A DNA stretch of 64,000 nt from Chryseobacterium carnipullorum (GTDB lineage: Bacteria; Bacteroidota; Bacteroidia; Flavobacteriales; Weeksellaceae), in assembly GCF_900142785.1 (NCBI RefSeq), contig NZ_FRCD01000001.1:248001-312000 (forward strand), read 5' to 3'. The notes under the pieces were generated by a model. It ran no database searches. It saw only the letters and a list, made by a program, of their open reading frames with translations, and was not told where the DNA came from. The first letter of the stretch is position 1; every line of letters starts with the position of its first letter. The position numbers were made by a program, and so were the translations under genes. Below are positions 49,478-60,317 of this stretch, piece by piece.

Positions 49478-50673
49478 TATATTTTCTTTCCTTGTTTTTT
49501 TTGTTTTCCCCACCATACCAAAAATCCTGTCACAGGAAGTGAAGTACAGATGAGTCCGGTAATGAACCATAGAATTTTTCCGAACAGTCCGAAGTAGGAC
49601 CCTGTGTGGATGTCATAATTGGCATTGGCATATTTTTCAGCATTGCTCAGTTTCTGATGAGGTTTTTCAGCCAGCAGCTTTCCTGAGTATTTGTCAAAGA
49701 TCAATGCATTTCTTTCGCTGAACCTTCCTTCTTCGCCGTAAATAGTCACCGGGATATTTTTCAGTTCTTTTCCTTTCTTGTTTTTTCCGTTCAATGGAAT
49801 TCTGAAACTGGAAGAAGTAGGATACAATTTTCTGGTTTGCTGAGCGGTAAGGTCATAAACCGAAGCATTTTTCACCATAAGGGAATCAGGAGATTTAATA
49901 TCCTTTTCTTTAGGCTGTTCCAGAGATCCTGAAAGGGCAAGATTGAATGTGTTTTTCACATACGGATAGGCAAAATAGATTCCTGTAATGCTGATGAGTA
50001 AGGCGAAAAATGAAGCATAAAACCCTAACACATTATGGAGGTCATAGTTTTTACGTTTCCAGGTTTTCACATTTTCCCAGCTGAACCAGAAGCGTCCTTT
50101 TCTCGCTTTTTTGTTATTTGGCCACCACAATACGATTCCTGTGATCAGCATGAAGATAAACACAACAGTAGGAATTCCCACCACATATTTTCCCCATTCG
50201 GAGTTCAGAAGAAGACTCCAGTGGATGTATTTCAGAATGTTGAAAAAGCTATATTTCTCATCGTAAACGGCCAGAATTTTTCCGCTGTACTGGTCCACAT
50301 AGACGAGCTTATTGATCTTGACCTCTTCAAAATAATTCCAGCCTTTTTTATTTTTTTCGTAATAGGAAAAACGGTAGGATCTGTTTTTATCCAATGAGAT
50401 TTCTACAGCACTCAGCGGATATTTTTCATTAAGTTCAAGACTTACTTTTTCCTTAAGAACGGCAATAGAAAGTGGTGATGTTGAAGATTTCTGTACATAA
50501 ATCGCTTCTTTTCGGAGACTGTTCTGTATTTCGTCTTTAAAAACATATAAAGTTCCGGTAAGCGAAACAATAAAAACAATGATACCAACGGACAAGCCCA
50601 ACCACAAGTGCAGCTTGGAAGACCATTTTTTTGTAAAAGAAACTTTCTTTTTATGGAGGTGCTTTTTCTTCAT
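49477..50673 (-). CDS. PepSY-domain inner membrane protein (copy 1)
   Basis: A 398-residue paralogue of the 46097 protein. It has the same design: basic start with HLHKKK, helix 1 near 20-42, periplasmic PepSY-like region, GIVLWWPNNKKARKG, NYDLHNVLGFYASF, and the closing CTSLPVTGFLVWWGKQKK. It lies 40 bp downstream of the first TonB receptor and overlaps the second by one base. Two receptor/PepSY pairs in a row suggest either duplication of an iron-acquisition module or two ligand-specific receptor-reductase pairs. Confidence 0.88.
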   Translation of the reverse strand: MKKKHLHKKKVSFTKKWSSKLHLWLGLSVGIIVFIVSLTGTLYVFKDEIQNSLRKEAIYVQKSSTSPLSIAVLKEKVSLELNEKYPLSAVEISLDKNRSYRFSYYEKNKKGWNYFEEVKINKLVYVDQYSGKILAVYDEKYSFFNILKYIHWSLLLNSEWGKYVVGIPTVVFIFMLITGIVLWWPNNKKARKGRFWFSWENVKTWKRKNYDLHNVLGFYASFFALLISITGIYFAYPYVKNTFNLALSGSLEQPKEKDIKSPDSLMVKNASVYDLTAQQTRKLYPTSSSFRIPLNGKNKKGKELKNIPVTIYGEEGRFSERNALIFDKYSGKLLAEKPHQKLSNAEKYANANYDIHTGSYFGLFGKILWFITGLICTSLPVTGFLVWWGKQKKQGKKI

Positions 50674-50713
50674 AGCAAAAAGTTAACCTCCGGAGAGGCT
50701 AACTTTTGATTAT

Positions 50714-52879
50714 TTAAAATTTATATCCTATTGATAGTCTCCAGTTACGCGGAGCGTTATAGATCCATGCGTAAGAACCGTCATCTGATCTGTAACCGCT
50801 GTAAAGTTTTCTGTTCAGCACGTTGTTCAGTAATAGGTTAACATCGAATTTTTTGGCTACATAAGAGATCCCGAAGTTGGTGTCAAAATAATCTTCCAGA
50901 CTCTGGTCATATTTGGCGGTGGTTCCAAACCACGACTGTCTTCCTCCCTGATATTGGTATCCCGCAGAAATACCGAATCCTTTTAATTGACCGTGTTCAA
51001 ATCTGTAGTTTAACCAGGTATTCTGTACGTTTTTGGCATTTCCGGGAGCAGCCGTTCCTATTCTTGAAAGATCTGTATCTTCTGTCACGATCGCATCGGT
51101 ATATGCGTAGTTTATGACAACATTTAGCCCGCTTACGATTTCACCTTTGATATCTGCTTCAAATCCTCTTGCTCTTTGTTCACCAATGGCCAGTTTGAAT
51201 GGATAATTAAAGGTGATATTATCCGGATTAAGTACACCGTGTTCTTTGTCGTCTACACTTATGTTTTTTCTTTTAATTTCATAAACAGCGAAAGTAGAGT
51301 TCCATTTGCCATTAAACCAGTCTTTTTTCAATCCAAATTCTATATTTTGCCCTTTTAATGGAGCCGGAATATTGGTGTTGGTATAACTTGCTACTGATTG
51401 AGGAACAAATGTTTTATCAAAAACTCCATACACTGAAAGATCATCCTTAATAGAGTAGCTGACACCAGCTCTTGGTGTAAATTCTCCAGCTTGATCAGCT
51501 TTTATCGGATCTAAATTGGGATATCCCGAGAATGTTGTTCCACTGGTATATCTTCCTGCCAGTGTAATACGGAGCTTATTATTAAGCATTTCTATTTGAT
51601 CCTGAGCATAATAAGAAGTGTATTTTACTCCCTGATCATTATAGTAATTAGCATTTCGGTTTAGATAATAAGCACTTTCAGGAGGCAGTGTACTAGGATT
51701 TACACCATAAGTAATATTGTGGACATCAATAGATCCTCCATCACCTAAATAAGAGAAATCAGCCTGGTATTTTCTATTTCCATAATCGAATCCGGCAATG
51801 ATTTTATGAGTAATATTTCCTGTTTGTAGACTTCCTCTAACGTAGGTCTGGAATATATTGTTTTTTCCAAGAGCCTGCCAGTTGCTTAATGATCTGCTTA
51901 AAATATTGGGATCTGAACCGTAGAAACCGCCCCACCACGAGCCGCCGTCATAATTCATATCCATGTAGGCATATTGTGTACTCCAAATCCAGTCTTTGAA
52001 TAACTTCTGATCTAAGCTTAAAAATAAACTCTGATCTTTCACTTCTGTTTTTTTGAAGTTAGGATCGTTAAAGTTAGTATGAACATTGAGTGAAGCATAG
52101 CCGTCATTAGACATCAGGTAGGCACCCGGCTGATTGAATTTTAGATATTGATAATTGTATTGGGCAGTGAATGTAGTTGTTTTTGTAGGTCTGAATGTGA
52201 TAGACGGAGCAATGATTATTTTACTTGTCTTATCATTTTCTGACCATGATTTGTTGGAACTTCCCATTAAATTTAAACGATAATCCAAAACACCGTCTTT
52301 CACAATAACCCCGTCAAGATCTGCTTCGCCTCTGAAAAGGTTGTAACTTCCTGTTGTGAATCTTACGCTGTTGGCGAATTTTCCAGTGGGTTTTTTCGTC
52401 ACTATATTATAAAATCCTGCCGGATCACCCATAGATCCCATGAATCCTGCTGGCCCTTTTACAAATTCTATTCTGTCGATAATGGATGCGTCCGGGTTAA
52501 TGGGTCCCCAGGTAGAAGATACGTTCATTCCGTTCATATAAGTAGCAATACTTGCTCCTCTCATGAAAACGTTGGAATAAACATTGTCCCAGTGTTCTAC
52601 TTTTCTGGCACCGCTCACATTGCGGACAATTCCTTCAGACATATTTAAGGTGATCTGATCATTCAATACCTGGCCACTAATAGACTGTACATTCTGCGGA
52701 AGTTCAATAAGAGGGGTCTGCAATCTCAGTGATCCGGAAACCTCGTTGAGTTTATATTTTTGATAATATCTTCCATTGACAACAACTTCTTCAATATCGT
52801 TTGATTTGATAGTGTCTTTTTTTTGGGCAGAAACCAGCATTGTTCCCAGTGCGGAAGCGCAGATCAGTACATTTTTCAT
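50714..52879 (-). CDS. TonB-dependent siderophore receptor (copy 1, FhuA/FpvA type)
   Basis: Outer-membrane receptor of 721 residues from the ATG at 52877-52879. Signal peptide 1-19 (LVSAQ), SNDIEEVVVNGRYY as TonB box, plug with TPLIELPQNVQSISGQVL, NVFMRGASIATYMNGM and IDRIEFVKGPAGFMGSMGDPAGFYNIVTKKP, then the barrel ending in WRLSIGYKF. The plug signature matches TIGR01783 siderophore receptors. It heads the iron-uptake cluster, with a TATATTTG -7 box upstream and no obvious Fur box. It differs clearly from the second receptor, so the two are not a recent duplicate. Confidence 0.93.
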   Translation of the reverse strand: MKNVLICASALGTMLVSAQKKDTIKSNDIEEVVVNGRYYQKYKLNEVSGSLRLQTPLIELPQNVQSISGQVLNDQITLNMSEGIVRNVSGARKVEHWDNVYSNVFMRGASIATYMNGMNVSSTWGPINPDASIIDRIEFVKGPAGFMGSMGDPAGFYNIVTKKPTGKFANSVRFTTGSYNLFRGEADLDGVIVKDGVLDYRLNLMGSSNKSWSENDKTSKIIIAPSITFRPTKTTTFTAQYNYQYLKFNQPGAYLMSNDGYASLNVHTNFNDPNFKKTEVKDQSLFLSLDQKLFKDWIWSTQYAYMDMNYDGGSWWGGFYGSDPNILSRSLSNWQALGKNNIFQTYVRGSLQTGNITHKIIAGFDYGNRKYQADFSYLGDGGSIDVHNITYGVNPSTLPPESAYYLNRNANYYNDQGVKYTSYYAQDQIEMLNNKLRITLAGRYTSGTTFSGYPNLDPIKADQAGEFTPRAGVSYSIKDDLSVYGVFDKTFVPQSVASYTNTNIPAPLKGQNIEFGLKKDWFNGKWNSTFAVYEIKRKNISVDDKEHGVLNPDNITFNYPFKLAIGEQRARGFEADIKGEIVSGLNVVINYAYTDAIVTEDTDLSRIGTAAPGNAKNVQNTWLNYRFEHGQLKGFGISAGYQYQGGRQSWFGTTAKYDQSLEDYFDTNFGISYVAKKFDVNLLLNNVLNRKLYSGYRSDDGSYAWIYNAPRNWRLSIGYKF

Positions 52880-52896
52880 GAAAGTCAAATTTTTTG

Positions 52897-52904
52897 CAAA
52901 TATA
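52897..52904 (-). promoter_or_regulatory. -7 box of the iron-uptake cluster
   Basis: TATATTTG on the minus strand matches TAnnTTTG, 17 bp before the ATG. Further upstream TGATA-TT-TATCA (52938-52949) is a perfect dyad reminiscent of a partial Fur-like box, but its position near -50 and short length make this weak. Confidence 0.45.
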
Positions 52905-52973
52905 TTGTTTTTAATTGTTCTAAATAAATAATAACATTGATATTTATCATGAAATTATTAGGTGCTGAATAAC

Positions 52974-53010
52974 AAAACCCCGCTTCAGACGGTACTGAAG
53001 CGGGGTTTTT
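52974..53010. terminator. Strong bidirectional terminator of secA
   Basis: A 15-bp perfect stem (AAAACCCCGCTTCAG, 52974-52988, with 52995-53009), 6-nt loop, and A/T-runs on both sides. It lies 23 bp past the secA stop codon. Confidence 0.92.
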
Positions 53011-53032
53011 ATGAGATTTTATTATAGATTTC

Positions 53033-56107
<3,075 letters not shown>

Positions 56108-56232
56108 AAATTTTTTGCTTTATGCTTAAAGTAATATGCTTTAAGCGTTGTATTGATACGCTTATCGTGTGAATTATATATAAAAAAAGGGCAAATAAGC
56201 TCTAAGCTACTGCTTAAAGCTTATTGCTTTAA

Positions 56233-56454
56233 TTAATATTCGTCTTCGTTCCAAAGGAAATCCTCGTCGGTAGGATAGTCGCTCCATACCTCTTCGATAG
56301 ACTCATAGATCTCTCCTTCGTCTTCAATAGCCTGAAGGTTTTCTACTACTTCCATTGGTGCACCAGTTCTGATTGCATAGTCAATAAGTTCTGCTTTTGT
56401 CATCGGCCAAGGTGCGTCACTTAAATAGGAGGCTAGTTCTAATGTCCAGTACAT
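56233..56454 (-). CDS. DUF2795-family small acidic protein
   Basis: A 73-residue acidic protein (MYWTLELASYLSDAPWPMTKAELIDYAIRTG split across the start, then LQAIEDEGEIYESIEEVW). The WPMTKAELIDYA and the closing DEDFLW segments are those of DUF2795, a small family common in Bacteroidota with no known role; the fold is probably a helical bundle. It lies upstream of secA in the same direction with its own TACTTTTG -7 box. Confidence 0.85.
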   Translation of the reverse strand: MYWTLELASYLSDAPWPMTKAELIDYAIRTGAPMEVVENLQAIEDEGEIYESIEEVWSDYPTDEDFLWNEDEY

Positions 56455-56471
56455 AATTTCTAATTTTTTTG

Positions 56472-56479
56472 CAAAAGTA
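56472..56479 (-). promoter_or_regulatory. -7 box of the DUF2795 gene
   Basis: TACTTTTG on the minus strand matches TAnnTTTG, 17 bp before the ATG. No -33 TTG is evident. Confidence 0.5.
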
Positions 56480-56595
56480 TAAAATTAGCTTATATTATAC
56501 GCCTTTTTATACTTGATTTTCAATTCTTTTTGATTAATTTTTGTTCATTGTCCGTCATAGACTGCATTACAGCTGCACCGGAAACTTATATGATG

Positions 56596-57618
56596 TCATT
56601 TTCTCAAAAACCATTCCACAAATTTTTTTATGCCATTTTGGAAGTCGGTGTCTGGTTGGTAACCTATTAATGTCTTTGCTTTTGTGATATCTGCATTGGT
56701 TTTCTGGACATCTCCGGGCTGAAGTGGCAGAATTTTTCTGGTGGCAGAAATTTTAAGGGTTCTTTCTATGGTCGCCAACATTTCAGATAAGGTCACTACT
56801 TCGCTTTCTCCAAGGTTAACGATTTCATAAACATCGGAATGTGTTTCCAGATAAACAATAGATTTCGTGATTCCGTCGATGATATCATCAATGTAGGTGT
56901 AGTCTCTGGCTGTATTTCCGTCGCCGTAGAAGGGGATTTCCTCACCTTCTGAGATCAGTCTGGTGAATTTGTGAATGGCAAGGTCTGGTCTTTGTCTGGG
57001 GCCATATACGGTGAAAAAGCGTAAATGAATCATGTCGATATGATACAGGTTGTGATACACGTGTCCTAAAATTTCACCGCTTCGTTTTGTTGCGGCATAA
57101 GGGGAGATCGGATGATCTACATTATCTGTTTCGGTAAATGGGATCTTTTCATTATTGCCGTAAACGCTTGATGAAGATGCACCTATGAATTTACTGATAT
57201 TGAATTCCTTACAAAGCTCCCAAAGATTCATGGTGCCACGAACATTTACTTCTTCATATTCCAGTGGTCTTTCAATGGAAGGCCGTACGCCTGCCAATGC
57301 TGCAAGATGGATAACAAGGTCTATGTTGTGACTTTTAAAAATATTTTCAAGTCCTTTTTTATCACGAATATCCTGATAATAGATTTGATAATTGTCTGAC
57401 CGGGAAATGTCAGTTAAATATCCGATATCGGTCTCTTTGTCCGAAAACTCAAAATCCGGATTTTTATCAATAGACTCTAAAGTATTTTTAATTTTTATCT
57501 GATAATTGTAGAAATCATCAAAATTGTCAACGTTTATGACAGAATGTCCATTTCTTAATAATTTTTCTATTAAATGGGAACCTATAAACCCGCTTCCTCC
57601 AGTTACAAGATAAGTCAT
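56596..57618 (-). CDS. NAD-dependent sugar epimerase, UDP-glucuronate 4-epimerase-like
   Basis: Short-chain dehydrogenase/reductase of 340 residues. The NAD-binding loop is TGGSGFIGSHL (6-16), the adenine pocket VDNFDDFY, and the active site is Ser in SSSSVYG with Tyr-x-x-x-Lys in YAATKRSGE. The sequence RFFTVYGPRQRPDLAIHKFTRLI is typical of UDP-glucuronate 4-epimerases (CapI type) that supply UDP-galacturonate for capsule or O-antigen. UDP-glucose 4-epimerase is the alternative. The gene stands alone, divergent from the DUF2797 gene; no glycan cluster is adjacent. Confidence 0.9.
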   Translation of the reverse strand: MTYLVTGGSGFIGSHLIEKLLRNGHSVINVDNFDDFYNYQIKIKNTLESIDKNPDFEFSDKETDIGYLTDISRSDNYQIYYQDIRDKKGLENIFKSHNIDLVIHLAALAGVRPSIERPLEYEEVNVRGTMNLWELCKEFNISKFIGASSSSVYGNNEKIPFTETDNVDHPISPYAATKRSGEILGHVYHNLYHIDMIHLRFFTVYGPRQRPDLAIHKFTRLISEGEEIPFYGDGNTARDYTYIDDIIDGITKSIVYLETHSDVYEIVNLGESEVVTLSEMLATIERTLKISATRKILPLQPGDVQKTNADITKAKTLIGYQPDTDFQNGIKKFVEWFLRK

Positions 57619-57704
57619 TTGTGATTTTTTAATGCTGTAAAAATATAAATTTACTTTTTGAAAATATAATCATTAAATTTACTTAAAAAAGTAATATAAA
57701 TAGT

Positions 57705-58499
57705 ATGCAGTTTCAAGGGCAAATTTTAAAAATGACGAGCTACGACGCACAGCCGATCCAATATTATCTGAATCTTTCAGGAGATCTTATCCATATGAAT
57801 GAGCTTTTCGGAAAAGAATTACGTATAAAACATGTGGGGTTTCAGTGTGTGAACTGTGGGGAAGATAAAACTATTTATAGAATAGGCTTCTGCAAAAGCT
57901 GTTTCTTCGAAAGCCCGTACGCGAGTGATACGATCATTCGTCCCGAGCTTTCCACGGCACATCTGGGAGTGGGGGAACGTGATCTGGAAGTTGAAAAACA
58001 AATCCAGTTGCAGCCCCACACCGTATATCTTGCCTATACAGGCGATGTAAAGGTAGGAGTAACTAGAAATACTCAGATCCCTACAAGATGGATCGATCAG
58101 GGAGCTACTTTTGCACTGCCGATTGCCAGAACCGAGAACCGTTACGAGGCAGGAATGATAGAAGTTGCTTTAAAAGAACATCTTCCTGACAAAACCAACT
58201 GGAGAAAGATGCTTCAGGATGATTTTGAGGGAGAAATGGACCTCGCCGATTTTCAACAAAAAATCAGACAGTATTTCCCTGAGGATTTTCAAAAATTCTA
58301 CAGTGAAGGAGAAGACCTCTGGAGATTTGATTATCCTTTTGAAAAGCCGGAAAAAGTAACCTCATTCACATTAGATAAAAGACCTGAATTTACCGGCAAA
58401 TTAACCGGAATAAAAGGGCAGTACCTGAGTTTTCATGGCGGAGATTTTATCAATGTGAGAGGACATGAAGGATATGTAATTGAGCTGGATATCTCTTAA
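57705..58499 (+). CDS. DUF2797 zinc-ribbon protein
   Basis: A 264-residue soluble protein. Residues 48-66 form a four-cysteine zinc site (C48, C51, C63, C66: CVNCGEDKTIYRIGFCKSC). The next domain has HTVYLAYTGDVKVGVTRNTQIPTRWIDQG, resembling the GIY-YIG nuclease core in strand order and in the conserved VGVTR Arg, and ENRYEAGMIEVALKE. This is the DUF2797 family. The resemblance suggests nucleic-acid contact but no activity is proved. It starts a plus-strand group with the WG-repeat lipoprotein 2 bp downstream. Confidence 0.9.
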   Translation: MQFQGQILKMTSYDAQPIQYYLNLSGDLIHMNELFGKELRIKHVGFQCVNCGEDKTIYRIGFCKSCFFESPYASDTIIRPELSTAHLGVGERDLEVEKQIQLQPHTVYLAYTGDVKVGVTRNTQIPTRWIDQGATFALPIARTENRYEAGMIEVALKEHLPDKTNWRKMLQDDFEGEMDLADFQQKIRQYFPEDFQKFYSEGEDLWRFDYPFEKPEKVTSFTLDKRPEFTGKLTGIKGQYLSFHGGDFINVRGHEGYVIELDIS

Positions 58500-58501
58500 A
58501 T

Positions 58502-60316
58502 ATGAAGCATATTATCTTCCTTATTTTTGTAATTTTAGTTTCCTGTCATTCAAAATCTCAGAATAAGGTGGATTTCTCAAAACAGAATATTAGTTATACA
58601 GAAAGAGATGAGGAAACAGACTGGATTAGAGTAAAACTTAATAATCCTAATAAGTGGGGCTATATTAACGATGACGGTCTGGTTATGATTCCTTTTGAAT
58701 ATGATTTTCTTAATCCTTTTAAAAATGGTTTGGCTTATGCTAAAAATAACAATAAAGAATTTTTTATAACCAAGAAAAATTTAAGATTAAAAGGAGATTT
58801 TGAAGCTGTAGGTATTTTTTCTGAAGGACTTGCGCCTGTTAAAAAAAATGGAAAGTGGGGATTTATAGATTATCAGGCCAATTTAGTAATACCAATACAG
58901 TATGATGAAGTTGATTGCTTCAGGCCTAGTGGACTGTGTGCTGTAACAAAGAATGGGAAATCTGGATTTATAAATAAATCTGGGGCGGAAATTATTCCAG
59001 TCATTTACGATGAGGCAAGTCAGGAAATGAAAGATCAGAATGTAATTGTTAAAAAGAATAATAAATGGGCGGTTTTTGACAATTCAGGAAAACAACTTTC
59101 AGATTTTTTATATGACAGTTTCAAAAGAGCTTCTATTTCAGATTTTTCTAAAGATATTTTTACTAGAGATCAATCTACATTTTTTGAAAACGGAGCGGCT
59201 TTAGTAGAGGCCAATGGAAAGTATATATTTATAAATAGGAAAGCTCAGGCTGCTTTTCAAAATAATGAATTTGATTCTGCAAGTGTTTTTGACACCTTTA
59301 AAAATGCTATAGTAAAGAGAAATGGTAAGTTCGGAATTATTAAAACAGATGGAACCTTTAAGGTTCCTCTACAATATGATTTCATTGATTATTTTGAGTC
59401 AAATCATTCTTTTTCAGAATATTATAACGCACGAAAAGGAAAAATATATTCTATCTTTAATAAGGATTTGAAAAAAATAGGCGAATCTTATGAAGCTGTT
59501 TATAATGATTATTCAGATTTGGATCCTACACTTATTTACAAAAACTTAAAGAGAAAATATGGTATTGTTGATTGGCAAGGAAATGTCATTGTTCCTTTTG
59601 AATATGATGAGTTAAGACAAATTGAAAATACCACTTTTCTATGGGTTAAAAAGGGTGATTTTTACGGAATTATTTCTGAAAAGGGACAAATTAAAATACC
59701 TATAAAGTATAAAGAAATAACTTCTGTTTATGATAAATTTGATAATATTGAAAATGCTAGTAAATGTTTATTTATTATAAATGGAATGGTGGTTGATATA
59801 AACAATAATGTAATAATTAAAGGATATGATTCACTAATACCTCTTTATTACAATCATAATAAACTTATAGCATCTAAAAACAAAAAGTTTGGAATTATTG
59901 ATATCAGTAAAAAAGTTCTTTTGCCGTTGGAATATGATGAAATATCAAATTGGGTAGAGTATGGTCCTGAAAAAAGACAATTTATAGAAAAAAATGGCAA
60001 GCATGGCTTGATAGAATTTGAGACTTTTAAAATAATTATTCCACCAATTTATGATCAATTTATTTCAAGAGAAAATTTGATTTTTGCTTCTAAAAATGGA
60101 AAGGCAGGAATTCTTGATATCAATAATAAAGAAATTTGCCCTTTTATTTTAGATCAGATAAGGCCTCATAAATATTTTGGTTATGATGGTGGACAACATA
60201 CAATGTTTTATTCTAAAAAAGGGAATGCGCATTTTCAAATTAATTTAGAAGGTAAAATTCTGAAAGAAATTTCAGAAAAAGAATATAAAAACTATACCGA
60301 ACATCAAAATAAATAA
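58502..60316 (+). CDS. WG-repeat lipoprotein, AT-rich
   Basis: A 604-residue protein with a lipoprotein signal (FVILVSC). The rest consists of about ten WG/KWG-type repeats (PF14903-like), such as KWGYINDDGLVMIPFEYDF, KWGFIDYQANLVIPIQYDE and KYGIVDWQGNVIVPFEYDE, each with the GxIDxxGxxxIPxxYD pattern and forming a beta propeller or solenoid. Later repeats are degenerate. WG-repeat proteins are thought to bind ligands or partners at the cell surface. The coding DNA is visibly AT-richer than the genes on either side, suggesting rapid evolution or recent acquisition. The stop is 1 bp before the AsmA-like start. Confidence 0.88.
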   Translation: MKHIIFLIFVILVSCHSKSQNKVDFSKQNISYTERDEETDWIRVKLNNPNKWGYINDDGLVMIPFEYDFLNPFKNGLAYAKNNNKEFFITKKNLRLKGDFEAVGIFSEGLAPVKKNGKWGFIDYQANLVIPIQYDEVDCFRPSGLCAVTKNGKSGFINKSGAEIIPVIYDEASQEMKDQNVIVKKNNKWAVFDNSGKQLSDFLYDSFKRASISDFSKDIFTRDQSTFFENGAALVEANGKYIFINRKAQAAFQNNEFDSASVFDTFKNAIVKRNGKFGIIKTDGTFKVPLQYDFIDYFESNHSFSEYYNARKGKIYSIFNKDLKKIGESYEAVYNDYSDLDPTLIYKNLKRKYGIVDWQGNVIVPFEYDELRQIENTTFLWVKKGDFYGIISEKGQIKIPIKYKEITSVYDKFDNIENASKCLFIINGMVVDINNNVIIKGYDSLIPLYYNHNKLIASKNKKFGIIDISKKVLLPLEYDEISNWVEYGPEKRQFIEKNGKHGLIEFETFKIIIPPIYDQFISRENLIFASKNGKAGILDINNKEICPFILDQIRPHKYFGYDGGQHTMFYSKKGNAHFQINLEGKILKEISEKEYKNYTEHQNK

Positions 60317-60317
60317 T

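Noticed and set aside
52938-52949. TGATA-TT-TATCA dyad as a Fur box upstream of the siderophore receptor
   Set aside because: Too short compared with a 19-bp Fur box, and its position near -50 does not fit simple repression; kept only as a remark.
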